Part shown: positions 49,601 to 60,278 of the stretch, piece by piece
How positions within the stretch are numbered: the first letter of the stretch is position 1
Layout of the letters: every line of letters begins with the position of its first letter
NCBI GenBank assembly: GCA_002633005.1
Contig: NMRA01000485.1
Coordinates: forward strand, 186,442-250,441
From: Phoronis australis
Lineage: Eukaryota; Phoronida; Phoronidae
DNA length: 64,000 nucleotides
Direction of reading: 5' to 3'
Notes under the pieces: generated by a model
What the model was told of the DNA's origin: nothing
Databases searched by the model: none
The model's input: only the letters and a program-made list of their open reading frames with translations
Position numbers and translations under genes: made by a program

Positions 49601-51825
49601 ATTCATTTTTTCTCCTGAGCTTCGCGAAGACTGAACCAACATCGAGAAGGAAATTTTTGGAGACCATGGAAAAATAGGCTACATAAAGGTGCCGACTAGG
49701 ACAAGAACAAATATCTGGCGAGTTGTTCTCTGAAACACGACAACATGCAATTAAGGATCAAGAAATTGATACCTGTACCTGCGTTTACCGTGACGCGACA
49801 TTCTTTTACGCCTCCTTTTAACATTTAAAATGAAACATTTGTTACAAGAGCGACATAAAGAGCTCACGACTGCACCGCGAACGGTATGTTGGGAGTTTAT
49901 TAACACCAAGAAAATGGCCACCAGGAGGCCTCAACATCGCATAAACCAAATTTAAAACAAAAAGCATCGATCGGTGATTACTGAGATTGATCTTAGCTTT
50001 ACAAATCATGAAAGTAGAGGCAATTACCCTTCTTCAAATCGTTCCTGGCTCAAGAAATAGCGTCCTCATCGCCAAAAATCGCACAACCGGCCAATGTCTC
50101 TATAGCAACTGACCTGTGTAGTGCAAGATGATTCAAAATAAAGCTTTCAAATATTAATTTTGGCACTCCAAAAGTATCAAATGCGTATTTGAGACAAATA
50201 ACACGGGTTGACAGAAAAGAAGGAGTAGCACAACATTGCGGGAAAGTTGCCTTTGTCCTAGACGATGGCCAAAGACGTGCGTGTACTCACTTTCTCGAAG
50301 TGTATTAAAAATTGAGTAGAACTCTTACAAGTAAGATATAAATACAACGAACTAGAAATCCAAATTTCAAATTAAATGACTAATTGATTAAAATTAGCTT
50401 TTTTCCAATTTTCTCGTTTGATGTACAATAAAATAATCTGAAGCAAACCCCCGGCCAATGGGTGGAAAAGTAGCAACTGAAACCCCAAGAATCGGCAAAC
50501 GTAAATAAACAGGCAAAACAAAAGAAAAATCAGGCAGAGAAGTATTTAAAGGAACAATACATGAGACATAAAAACTACATGGGGTAGACGAGGAAAACTG
50601 AGGCAGGGAAACTAATGTCACGAGGGGAAGAAATCGCTGTCATAAAATAGTTTTCCGTACGCATATCATTCGGGCAAACATAGCTCCCGAACAGCCAAGC
50701 ACAGAGTATGCCTACGGATGTCGGAATCCTAACTCGCAGTATGGAAATCAATATTCTCTGTTTCTACACCCACAATATCGTAGATGTACACTGCGGAGGG
50801 TTCGTAGACAAAGTTCACCAAAAGAAAATCGGTAAACGAGGCTTTCACACGCAGAATAGAAGTACAACCAGTTCAGTTAATTGTAGTACCTAAAAAAAGT
50901 TTTCGGCAACCCAAGATGTAACCGCAAGAAATCGAAATTATTTCACATAGATCAGGGCACCATGAATGAACACTGCCAGATAAATTCCAGTTGCGCCGGA
51001 ATATCCCCGCCAGACAAGGCCCAAACCTTCGAGTTCAACTAGATCAACCCAACGGGTAACCACTGATAGAGTTGAAATTATCTGTATAATTATGTCTAGC
51101 ATCACTCCACGCGGCGCACTATTGATGTCAGACAACAGTGGTGGTGTGCCCGCCCCTGTCAGATAGGATCCCATTATTGAGGTAGATCAACCCAAGAGCC
51201 TACTGCATAAAATCTGTAGGATTCATTTTACCACCCGTGTATCATGATGAATAAATGCTGTCATAAAAATCCAGCCGTGGCGGGTTAACAGCCCGCGAGA
51301 CCGTGAAAAGTGCCGCCGAAACCTCAGAGTTATAAAATCTGACGACTGATGTAAATCATTAGCTATGAAATCATTTTATGCAAGACACCGGATGCTAACT
51401 CGAACGTCCAAACACAGATGACAGCAATATGCACCCACAAATTTGTATATATGGTGGCATAAAAAGCTGATTGAAAAGATAAGACGTTAACTGATAAAGA
51501 TACCAGAATCTGATACTTCTATTAGCACCACATATTCTCAAATCTAATATTAATCAATGCCTTTGCCTTCACCAAGCAACTCAATCAGCAACTATATCTT
51601 GGATCAAAATATGAACTGTCGTGTTCAACTAGCCTATAAGCGGCCATGCTGAGCCTTTAGTCACTTGACCTTTTGTTAGAAGATTCCTGTGTTACTATAA
51701 ATTAAAACACCACAATCTATAATTAACATGGACATGATGCATCTGAAATATTGACACCTAAAGGATTAATGTAAATTTATTATTTTCAATAAAGCAGAAA
51801 TTTTTGTAATGAAGCTTTCACCTCG
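49601..51825. other. Non-coding stretch, unidentified
   Basis: The minus strand has two hydrophobic open frames (50394-50621 and 50938-51174), but neither matches a family I know and no splice sites join them. Left unassigned. Confidence 0.4.
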
Positions 51826-51960
51826 TTGGTTTCTTTTTTGGGCGGGGGCTGGTGATGTTTTTATCTAATTTCTTTTCTTTCTCTTTAAGTTCCCTTTCTC
51901 ACTTTCTCTTCTCCTTTTCATGTTTTTCTCCCCCAGTCGTCTTGCCGATTCTCCCCCAGC
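51826..51960 (+). repeat. Pyrimidine-rich tract upstream of PSMG2
   Basis: T- and C-rich runs (TTTCTTTTCTTTCTC, CTTTCTCTTCTCC) interrupted by GGGCGGGGGC at 51841-51850, which also resembles a GC box. It lies about 350-450 bp upstream of the PSMG2 start codon, so a promoter role is possible but unproven. Confidence 0.45.
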
Positions 51961-52294
51961 TTTGCTTCTAACCTCGGTTTTAGTTGCTACGGTTTTTGCC
52001 GCAATTACGGTTGGGCTGGTGTCAAAGAGGCACGGGCAAGTACAAACCCATTGCCGCGGGTACCAGATTAATTTTATACACTAAACCATTGCCATCTTTT
52101 GTGCAAATAACAAACTACACCTACACTTTTTTTACCTTCACTGCCAAAGACCTATCCCTCATTCCAGACATCTGCTTGAAGACTTCGCGTGCTGCTCAAC
52201 TTGTTGGGTCTACCAGTCTGATGACAATATAAATATTTATGTAATATTAGTTTTTACCAATGCTTCAAGCTTGCCTGCTTACTCTTCAGATCAA

Positions 52295-52351
52295 ATGTAC
52301 ACACATCACGGCAAAGAGGGGCCAAACTGGGACGATTACACGCTGATATTG
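52295..52351 (+). CDS. PSMG2: PSMG2 exon 1 (residues 1-19)
   Basis: MYTHHGKEGPNWDDYTLIL ends at a TTG|GTGAGT donor, phase 0. The length and final TLIL match the human first exon (FTLLM). A TTACTCTTCAG sequence lies 5 bases before the ATG and could be an acceptor, so a separate untranslated exon is possible. Confidence 0.85.
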
Positions 52352-55300
52352 GTGAGTCCCACAATGCACAAATACAAAGTCAGTGAGTCAGTCTCAGAAG
52401 TGACACGATCCGTTGTCGTTCATTAGTGACTCACTTGTGTCATTATTGCCAGCTTTGCTCTAAGGCTAGTGTCAGTAGTAATCAGCGTGCTAACCATTCA
52501 GATAACAGACAATTGCCCATTAGCGAATAGCTAACAGGCTCACATGATTCACTGGTGGAAGCACATCTACAACATTCCCCCCTTTCCTACGGAACAGGCA
52601 CACCACCAGGAAGGTGAACACCAGGATGTCTTGCATACAGGTCATCAACGTCCCTTGGTACCTTTACCACCACAACACAGGTGAACACAAGGTAGTCTCT
52701 CAAACAAGTCCTTGACTCCTGGAACCTTCCACACACGCCGTCCCGAGATCCACGGGTACTAGTTGGCAGTGCTTCATTTGTAGATAATCTGTTTGCCGAT
52801 GTATGCCATTTGTAGTTATAGCCGAGATTTCCTGACCAGGGAATCGAACCAGGGTCCCTCATAAAACCAGCCAGCGTGCTAACCATTCAGCTAATAGGCA
52901 ATTGCCCGTTAGCGAGTAGCTAGCAGAGGCTCATATAAGTCACCAGAAGCACATCTACAACATTATGAAGACGAGTGACAAAATATTGTAGTAGGCCTAA
53001 TATCCAAGATTAGTAGTGTAGTTCTGCTTGCCGCATCAGCTGTAGTATCAAAATATCTCTTTTATGACCCACAACACATGACTGGACTAAGCCTTTTCAA
53101 ATTAGTGTAGAAAAGCCAGTGTAGCGTGAGACCTGTAAGGTCCCTGTCAAGTCCTTAGGACAATTCCATCTCATGTTTTACCGTAATTCTTTGTTAGCTC
53201 TGTGCTTAATGTGTACTTCATTGTCTTCACTACAATGTGACCGATGGCTTATCCTTGGTGCGGTATCATCTACTGAAAACTTTACATCATACACATAATT
53301 GATGTAAAATTGATGTAATGGTCCCCTTGACCAGTTTCCTCTGTGAATATCGGGCAGCAAACTGGTTCTCAAAAAGTGGGCACCTTATATTCGAATATTG
53401 ACTATTTTATGCTTAGAGATTGTTACACATTCCAATAGGAATGTGTAACAATCTCTAAGCATAAAATATGCTTGAAAATTAAAACTTAAATCTACAGAAG
53501 TTTTCACAATAAACTTGACAACGTTGAAACTGGACAAAGTTTCATTTCACAAAACCACAACTAAAATATCCATTTATTGTCGTCTAGAATTTTTCCTGTT
53601 AAATCTCAACAGGAGTGACTCTATCCACATTGTCACACTGTGGACAACTGTGCGAGCCTATTACATAAGTAAGCGGCTAGGTGCAATAACGTCACGTCAA
53701 TCTCCGACAAAAGTTCGACAGAAACGCTTTTTATTGTGATACACATGTTAGACAAAACTGCCAAATACTAAGCAAGATGTTTAAATCCAAGTTTGGCAGA
53801 GTCCGACAAAATCTGTCTAGTTTACTATGAAACCTACGGTGTCATTGGAAAATGGTTACCCTAGTTGTTAGCTACAGTAACCATTCCTGCCCTCAAGGCA
53901 TTTCTTCTTGCCTTTACTAGTACCCTCCTACGCAGTACCACCTATTCAATACCCTCCAGAGTTGGGGCATTGTGCTAGACTTCAGAAATGAAGTCCCATG
54001 CCAAATGATGTTGTACGGATGTTGCAAGCTATTGTTTATCTTGGGAGGTCCATGTGATGTGTGTAAGCGCGTCGCATGGTTATCACCTATAGGACACTAC
54101 CATTAATGTCTTCCTTTATTGCATCTTTGTTGGATATAACAGTACAGGTGTCACGGATGTTGTAGCTTGGATGCCCATCAGCCAGTTACCAATAAATACT
54201 TACCATTATCTTTATTATAAGAAAGAAAAACAAAGTGAACAATAGTTACGCCTATCTACCAAATGTGAAGAGCTTGCGCCCTAATTTCCCATGGGTTTGG
54301 ACGCTTATTAGAACAGAAAGAATATGTTCTGATTGATTTGTTTATTTCCAGGCTTCAGTCTCAGTGGGAAATGTAGGTCAACTAGCCGCAGACTTGCTTA
54401 TTTCAACCCTATGGATGGACCATGTGGGCTCAATGTACAACGATTGCTTCACGCCAGTCATAGGAAATGACCCATTCTACACTGGTGACCCGTGTGCGAC
54501 TTGTGAACTCGTTACATGCTGTGAAGGTGACAACCTTTGACCTCTTACCTGTTTAAAACTAAATGTTTACCATACTGCTTAGTGAGTTATTAGGTGTATG
54601 CGAAATTAGTTATCAAATATTAGTTGTACATAGTTTAATTTTAATTTTAAGTCTGCGGCAACTTAAAGCCCATATGATTTTTGATACGGCAAGGGAGCAT
54701 TCATTATTACAGAGTGAAGGCAGTTCATTGGCTGCTTATACCGAAAGAATCACTGTCGAAGTTTGAAGTTTGTGATGGTTTGACCTAATTATGTGTAGCT
54801 CTGTATGCTTCTTTAATTTGTTTTAATTACTGATTGGAATTAGTGTCTTCAGTCTCACCAAAAAACCATCCAAACGTTGATGTGTGAGTAGAAAAAATTA
54901 CAGTGATTGGAATCAAAGTTTAGTTTCTTGGATGGACAAGGTTTTGTTGCCACCAAATGCTCAAGTTGATAGCATCCTGCATAATGACTGTTAAGAGATC
55001 TGATTCAGATGTTGCTTTGATATTAAAATTTGCCGAGAATGGGTACTGTGTGCCTTTAAATCTGTTACGTTTTTTCTATGTTTCTAGTTTACGAATCTTC
55101 GAGCAGGAAAGTTGTGGTTGTACAGATTCGGGCTCCATTGATAAAGGTAAAACTGAAGGTTTTATGTAGGACCCTAGAAAAATGGCCAAATCTGGCTGAC
55201 TGCGGAACGTCATACCTCAGAAAGAGCTGATCAGATTCAGTTGAAACTGTCAGAAACTACGCTTTATGTACTTTTCTCAAAAATGGTGTTACGAATTGTT

Positions 55301-58300
55301 TTAAAAATTTCTACTTTAGCTTGAGGGGCTATCGTAAAAACAAGACATTTTGATTTTCAGAAAAAGTCTTTAAATAACAGATTGGTCAAAAATCAAATTC
55401 TACAGAGCTTTCTATTTTCAGAAAGTGTATACTTTTGCTGTCAGAGTTAAAATCCATAGTTTTCTAGGTATTTTGCTTTTCGATAAGGTCCTGCATAACC
55501 GTAATACACTCCTGATGTAAGTGATAGTATACTAATACTAGTATCAGCTCTTGTGTGTCAGACAAACGTAGAATATTTTGACATCCATATATTCTGTTCA
55601 CGTCAATGTGGTGGTTACTTTTAAAACCAGTTTCAAGGTTATAACTCTCAGTGTGAACACTTTAGAACTGGTTTTTAAAGTAAGTTGTAAATGTAGCCCG
55701 GTTATAGAATTTTAGCCCAGTAGGTGGCACTGCAGTCGAATCTGGCGCACAGAGGCACTAACTGGGATTGAATCAGAAAGCGGTAGCAATGACAACTGGC
55801 GATTAAAACCACAAACTAGGCTTAGTAAAAAAATAAATACAACAATTTTAACTGTTGGTGTGAATAGCAGCGATTACATGAGGGTTGCAGAGAGTTACAA
55901 CTGGATTTATTTGGTGTGAAGACAGCAATAGTTACTGAAAGTCATTCAGGGGTCTGGTTCATGAAAATTTGGTGTTACGCTTCACATTACTATTTCTGAA
56001 AAAATAATTAAAATTCATCTTTCAATAAGACAATTAAAGAAGGAATATACCCATAACTTCTACTTACTGAGCATTTTGTTATAATTATTTCACGGTAGTG
56101 CTTATAATTAATGACTAATCCTCTATTTTGTTATAATTATTTCATGGTAGTGCTTATAATTAATGACTAATGCTATATTTTGTTATAACTATTTCTCGGT
56201 AGTGCTTATAGTTAATGACTAATCCTCTATTTTGTTATAATTATTTCACGGTAGTGCTTATAATTAATTACTAATCCTATATTTTGGTAATTGTGAATTG
56301 AAAGCTTGAGACCAAAGTTCTCCCTTAAGTCCCAAATCATTGTTCATGAAACAGACCCCTGTTGGCACGTTTATGGACTAGTTAATCCATTGCGCATTTG
56401 AAAATATCACGTATAATATTATTGCTTTTGATCTTCAACTCAGGGGAAGAGGAAGCAGTTTCACTCTGAGCTATTTGGCTGGATCCACGCCCATCAGTTT
56501 TCCAAGGTGGTGTTGCTATCCAGTACCCATGCACACGAGAGGCTCGACCAACAGATGTCTGGGTAGGCACGCAAACATGCTTGGTTTGCGTAGAATTTTT
56601 CTCATATTACATACAGAATTTTTAGAAATCAGTTGAAGAATAGAACCCTAATTTGCACAAACAATAAGAAAGTGGTAGGTGTTTTCTAAAGTTTTCCTCC
56701 ACTGGCCGTTGGTTCTCCCTTGGCATCTATTTACTGTCCACGAAACAATGGTAAGGGACACGAACAGCACAACAAAAGGCCTGCTTCTTGGTTCTGCATT
56801 CACTTATTGAGTAAACACAAATGATTAACACAGACCTGTGTTCAGTACCGCACACTTGGGGTTTGTATTATGATGAGTTAGCATTATTGGTTCTGTGCAA
56901 TTATACCATGGACATAGTTCAATTATTTGATTGCTTCTGAAGTTAAGTGTAATGTCAGCTGTAAACTTTGTTATGGTATGAGCACCTTTAAATAGTATGA
57001 ACACCTTTACATAGTCCTCATTAGGTCACCAAACCATGAAGCAAACACTTAAGAAATGATTTTTCAGCTCACAGACCCGGTACTTAGTTACTCCCAAGAT
57101 GTCCGAGCTCTACGGGTCTGTGTTTGAGGATACGCTTCATTGGACACAGCTGGAGCAGAGGAGGGCTCTGTCTGGAGAGGAGGAAGTGTTCATGCCAGGG
57201 GCTAGCATGGCGAAAGCCCTCTTTGAGGAGTGGTGGGTAACAGGAATCTGGAACAGGTCCTCGACTAATGTTCAATTTCTGCTGTGGTTATTGTAACAGA
57301 GCCTTCTATGGGCGTGTTAGGTATTCAAGAAAAATGACCCGGGCACTGTTTCATGAAAATGACGCTCCACACAAGTGCTTATGAAAAAATGATTTAATCT
57401 TACCTGAGCAAACATCCAAAGTCTACGAGAATGTACACATAACTGCTAGTTACTGAAGTGATTTCTATAAATCATTTTTAGAATGTATGGCACTCAGAGT
57501 TACAGCTTTTTTCAGCAATTGTGAAGTTGGAGTGCAAGACCAAATTTCTGTCTTATATCTTAAGTCACAGACCCCTGGAATTCTGCGTCGTTATGGCTAA
57601 ATGAAATTCATTGCCACTGTTGTTGTCTGTACTCAAAACGCGTCTTAAAATTGACCAATTAGATTGCTTGCTTTAGGCGTACTTACAAAATTGTTCTTGA
57701 ATGGTGAAATGTGATCGGTAAAGGTTTGAGGTTGAGTCAAGATCGGAGTTTGGAGATTAGGTGTACTCCTTACCAAGGCAACTTTCATTCATTGATTCAT
57801 ATGAGTGCTCATGTGTTTCTTTATTATGTGAGCATACACACTTGAGAGATCTTTGTTTCCTTCTCCGGTTTGTCATTTGAAGTATGTGTATGTGAGTTTT
57901 AGTTTGCAAATTATGTGGGAATCTTAAAAATTATGGAAGTCACAAGAAGAAAGATTATAATGGACCATTTAGTTGGAGTTTTTGTGAAAGTGGAGTTTCT
58001 TTTATGGACACAATTTGAAACTAAAAGTGACAAAGAAACATAACAAATTGTGGCATAGGCCCCGGCTCGGCAAAGACTTTTTGATTCAGTATAGAGTGGA
58101 TTCAAATCTCAAAGTGATCATACAGAATTTCACTTCTGCAACAAGAACCTACAATTCTAGTTCTCATATAAATCTAATGTCCATTTTTTGTGTCATTTAC
58201 TCCAAAGAAACAGGGAAATAAAATTAGATTAATTTTGTGAAGTTCAATTTTAGTTCTATATTTTCTCTGTTGATATTTTTGTCTTTGATGAGTGTTTAAA

Positions 58301-58819
58301 AGTCTATTGAGGGGACAGAATAGAGGTAGAATTATTTATAGTAATCTGTCTTCTCCTTTCAGTTGCCACAGAAACATAGCTGCAGCCGTGTTATTGACAT
58401 TCTGCTCAGAAGGTGACAATGCTCCTGATGCTGTTACCTTGGTAACATATCTCAACCAGTGGCTCTCCCTGGTGGAACTGCAGGTAAACCAATAGTTCCT
58501 GGTGCTAGCTAGTTTCACTATGTGTAAAGTTTCTGATTAGATGTGTTCTTGTCTGTGAAATGTGTGGTTCAAAGATTATGAATCAATTCATGATTCATTT
58601 GATTTTAATTCAACTGTGGAGTAGGTTGCTTTAATTTTGGTAATCAGACATTTATGAAATTGGAAAAATAATTTTGTTATTGAATGTTTTGTAACCAGTG
58701 GTCTATTGTTACAGCCTGCTCAAGGTGACGAAGGAAAAGTCAAGGTCAAACCATGGAGGATACCCAACTCATGGAGGCTGAACTATGGAAGTAGTTTTGA
58801 CCAGACAATATTCTGGTGA
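52295..58819 (+). CDS. PSMG2: Proteasome assembly chaperone 2 (PSMG2/PAC2), seven exons, complete
   Basis: Join 52295-52351, 54352-54526, 55088-55146, 56444-56562, 57068-57232, 58363-58483, 58715-58819: 266 aa, close to human PSMG2 (about 264). All junction phases agree (0,1,0,2,2,0). Recognised by SVSVGNVGQLAADLLISTL near the N-terminus, VVVVQIRAPLIK, FSKVVLLSSTHAHERLDQQ, TRYLVTPKM, AAVLLTFCSEGDNAPDA and WRIPNSWRL near the C-terminus, all in the family order. PSMG2 pairs with PSMG1; the heterodimer promotes assembly of the alpha ring of the 20S proteasome and blocks off-pathway dimers (established). No membrane segment or signal peptide, consistent with cytosol/nucleus. No frameshift or stop was seen; introns are 0.23-2.0 kb. 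Confidence 0.95.
52481..52965 (-). mobile_element. tRNA-derived SINE with duplicated head region
   Basis: On the minus strand TAGCTGAATGG (A box, 52893-52883) and GGTTCGATTCC (B box, 52850-52840) have tRNA-like spacing. Downstream body runs to about 52590. A segment of about 96 bp containing the A-box side (52868-52965) occurs again in the same orientation at 52481-52585 (GCGTGCTAACCATTCAG ... AGCACATCTACAACATT), so the copy looks like a partial dimer or a truncated tandem insertion. It lies in PSMG2 intron 1, antisense to the gene. The open frame across it is not a gene. Confidence 0.65.
53403..53468. repeat. Perfect 31-bp palindrome with 4-base loop
   Basis: 53403-53433 (starting TATTTTATGCTTAGAG) and 53438-53468 are exact reverse complements over 31 bases, separated by AATA. 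Located in PSMG2 intron 1. Confidence 0.95.
53490..53830 (+). repeat. Dispersed repeat (copy 1 of 2)
   Basis: Shares AAAATATCCATTTATT, TAAATCTCAA, TATCCACATTGTC (against CATCCACGTCGTC), CATTACGTAA-type and GCAAGATGTTTA blocks in order with 59340-59760. In PSMG2 intron 1; non-coding, class unknown. Confidence 0.6.
54352..54526 (+). CDS. PSMG2: PSMG2 exon 2 (residues 20-77)
   Basis: The acceptor TTATTTCCAG is followed by ASVSVGNVGQL, the most conserved block of the family. It ends GTGAAG|GTGACA, phase 1, after a Cys-rich CATCELVTCCE not seen in the human protein. Confidence 0.95.
55088..55146 (+). CDS. PSMG2: PSMG2 exon 3 (residues 78-97)
   Basis: The acceptor TTTCTAG is followed by two bases completing Val78, then YESSSRKVVVVQIRAPLIK, matching human VYSLPSRKLVALQLRS. 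Ends AAAG|GTAAAA, phase 0. Only 59 bases. Confidence 0.9.
55160..55385 (-). repeat. Dispersed repeat (copy 3 of 3, inverted)
   Basis: The reverse complement shares CTTTCTGAGGTATGACGTTC and GCCAGATTTGGCCATTTTTC with the copies at 37300-37510 and 41808-42010. It begins 14 bases after the PSMG2 exon 3 donor. Confidence 0.6.
56074..56281 (+). repeat. Tandem repeat, four 52-bp units
   Basis: Units start TTTTGTTATAATTATTTCAC at 56074, 56126, 56178 and 56230 and differ by a few substitutions each (C/T/CT at CACGG, AAT/AGT, and so on). A degraded fifth start (TTTTGGTAATTG) follows. In PSMG2 intron 3. Confidence 0.95.
56444..56562 (+). CDS. PSMG2: PSMG2 exon 4 (residues 98-136)
   Basis: The acceptor CTTCAACTCAG is followed by GKRKQFHSELFGWIHAHQF, matching human KSKPFCEKLLSWVKSSG, then KVVLLSSTHAHERLDQQMS. 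Ends TCTGG|GTAGGC, phase 2. Confidence 0.95.
57068..57232 (+). CDS. PSMG2: PSMG2 exon 5 (residues 138-191)
   Basis: The acceptor TTTTTCAG gives SQTRYLVTPKM after the split Gly137. The donor chosen is GAGTG|GTGGGT at 57233, which leaves two bases and restores phase with exon 6 as FEECCHRNIAAAVLL. The stronger-looking GTAACA four bases downstream breaks the frame with the best exon 6 acceptor. Confidence 0.85.
58363..58483 (+). CDS. PSMG2: PSMG2 exon 6 (residues 193-232)
   Basis: The acceptor TCTCCTTTCAG gives CHRNIAAAVLLTFCSEGDN, then APDAVTLVTYLNQWLSLVE, aligned with human AVLLKFVSEGDNIPDALGLV. Donor CTGCAG|GTAAAC, phase 0. Confidence 0.95.
58715..58819 (+). CDS. PSMG2: PSMG2 exon 7 (residues 233-266 and stop)
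   Basis: The acceptor TATTGTTACAG gives PAQGDEGKVKVKPWRIPNSW, then RLNYGSSFDQTIFW and TGA at 58817-58819. KPWRIPNSWRL matches the human WKIPSSWRLLFGSG terminus; the last few residues differ. Confidence 0.95.
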   Translation, partial: PAQGDEGKVKVKPWRIPNSWRLNYGSSFDQTIFW

Positions 58820-59339
58820 TGCGTTGTGGGGTACCATCTGACGACGCTCGTATTTTTGCATCTTTTCACGGACTTAAATTTTCAGACTTCATAATGCGTA
58901 CACTTGGTTTCATCCAGATTGCGTCATCTGGTGAAAAGACCAACATGAATTGCATTGTTTTCGACGTCTGCTCATCATGTGGTACTTAATGAGTATTTGA
59001 TTGTGCACAATCAACACAAAACGAAAAAAATGTTTTCAAGTGAGGTTTCTTTGAAATCGTGTCTTGAATGAATGACAGGTGTGACAAACAATCCCAGCTA
59101 AATCATGTTAGAATGGAGCCTGAAGTTCTAGTTTTATGCTTTCTCGTCACATCATTTTTACCTGGAAAAATAACATGCTAATTATTTTGTGGGAAAATTT
59201 TTAATACACAGAACTTAAAAAATAATAACTTTGCATTCAGTGTTACATTTTTCTCCAAATAATCAATCATTTGACAGTGACACTTGTAAATATTATGTGG
59301 CGTAATGTTAATAAGCTGCTGTCAAGTTTCAACTGTTAA
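58820..59339. other. PSMG2 3' flank, nothing further recognised
   Basis: Presumed 3' UTR and intergenic DNA. The first canonical AATAAA found downstream is at 59457-59462 inside a repeat, about 640 bases after the stop; use of that site is uncertain. Confidence 0.4.
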
Positions 59340-59760
59340 CAGTGGCTTTCAAAATGTACCGAACAATGTCGAAATATGACAGTTTCTGTTCACAAAACTG
59401 CAACAAAATATCCATTTATTTTCAACCAGAATCGGTTCTGATTCTGGCTAAATCTCAATAAAATTTCGACAGATGTTGTTCCATCCACGTCGTCAAAATC
59501 GCGACAGCTTACTGCACAAGTCCATTACGTAAATAAACGACAATTAGTGGCTAGCTGCAATGGCACTAAAATAGCTATCTATGACAATAATTTATAATTG
59601 TCAGTTGGCGGTGTCTTTCTAGACTTGAAGAGAAGCAGCATACACTGCAACCTATTGTGAGGATGGGAAATCGGAGGTTTGACGAAACTTCCAAAATATA
59701 TGTGGCAAGATGTTTATCCATGTTTGAATTATGTCAAAGTCTTACTAGTTGATCTTGAAA
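59340..59760 (+). repeat. Dispersed repeat (copy 2 of 2)
   Basis: Second copy of the repeat at 53490-53830, same orientation, about 5.9 kb further on. Confidence 0.6.
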
Positions 59761-60070
59761 ACTTCACTGTATTTTGTGAAGTAGAGTCAGATTGCATTGT
59801 AACACACCTCATTTCAATGCGCATCTGCTTGTAAGGCATTATCTCACAAGACCCAAGCCAATCGTATTGTATTCAAGTTCGTGTGGTTGGAACAAACACT
59901 TTTAAAAAGTCCTAGGAAGGATTGTACAACTGTAACTTGGTTCAACTCTGAATAGGAGAGTAGCCAATCGGATTATGGTTATCGGCCATTTAAAACCAAG
60001 AGTGGTGCTGATGAACTTAAAAAGAAAAGGATTTTCTTCTTTTCTTAAAAGTACTCTCAAAAATCATATA

Positions 60071-60278
60071 CCGTAAACTCGCGGGTTAATGCCCTGGGTG
60101 CTCAAACTGGGAAGCCTGAGACGGGGTGGACGATTACCCAAGCAGTGGGAGCATAAACCGAAAAATTGACAAAAGTCGGGAGGGCAATTACCCAAGCAGT
60201 GGGTGCTTAAACCGACAATTGACAAAAGTCCGGGATAGGCACTTACCCGGGCATGGGCATTAACCCACGAGTTCACGG
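60071..60278. mobile_element. TA-flanked miniature transposon (Tc1/mariner-like)
   Basis: Ends CCGTAAACTCGCGGGTTAAT and, reverse complemented, CCGTGAACTCGTGGGTTAAT (two mismatches), directly flanked by TA on both sides. 208 bp without coding capacity. The interior has two direct copies of a unit of about 50 bp (ATTACCCAAGCAGTGGG ... TTGACAAAAGTC). TA duplication fits the Tc1/mariner superfamily (family knowledge); the origin is inference. Confidence 0.75.

Noticed and set aside
49601-51174. Possible nuclear copy of mitochondrial DNA on the minus strand
   Set aside because: Hydrophobic frames at 50394-50621 and 50938-51174 suggested it, but no mitochondrial protein signature appears with either the standard or a mitochondrial code.
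57233-57242. GTAACA donor at 57237 for PSMG2 exon 5
   Set aside because: It breaks the reading frame with the exon 6 acceptor, while GTGGGT at 57233 restores family-like sequence.
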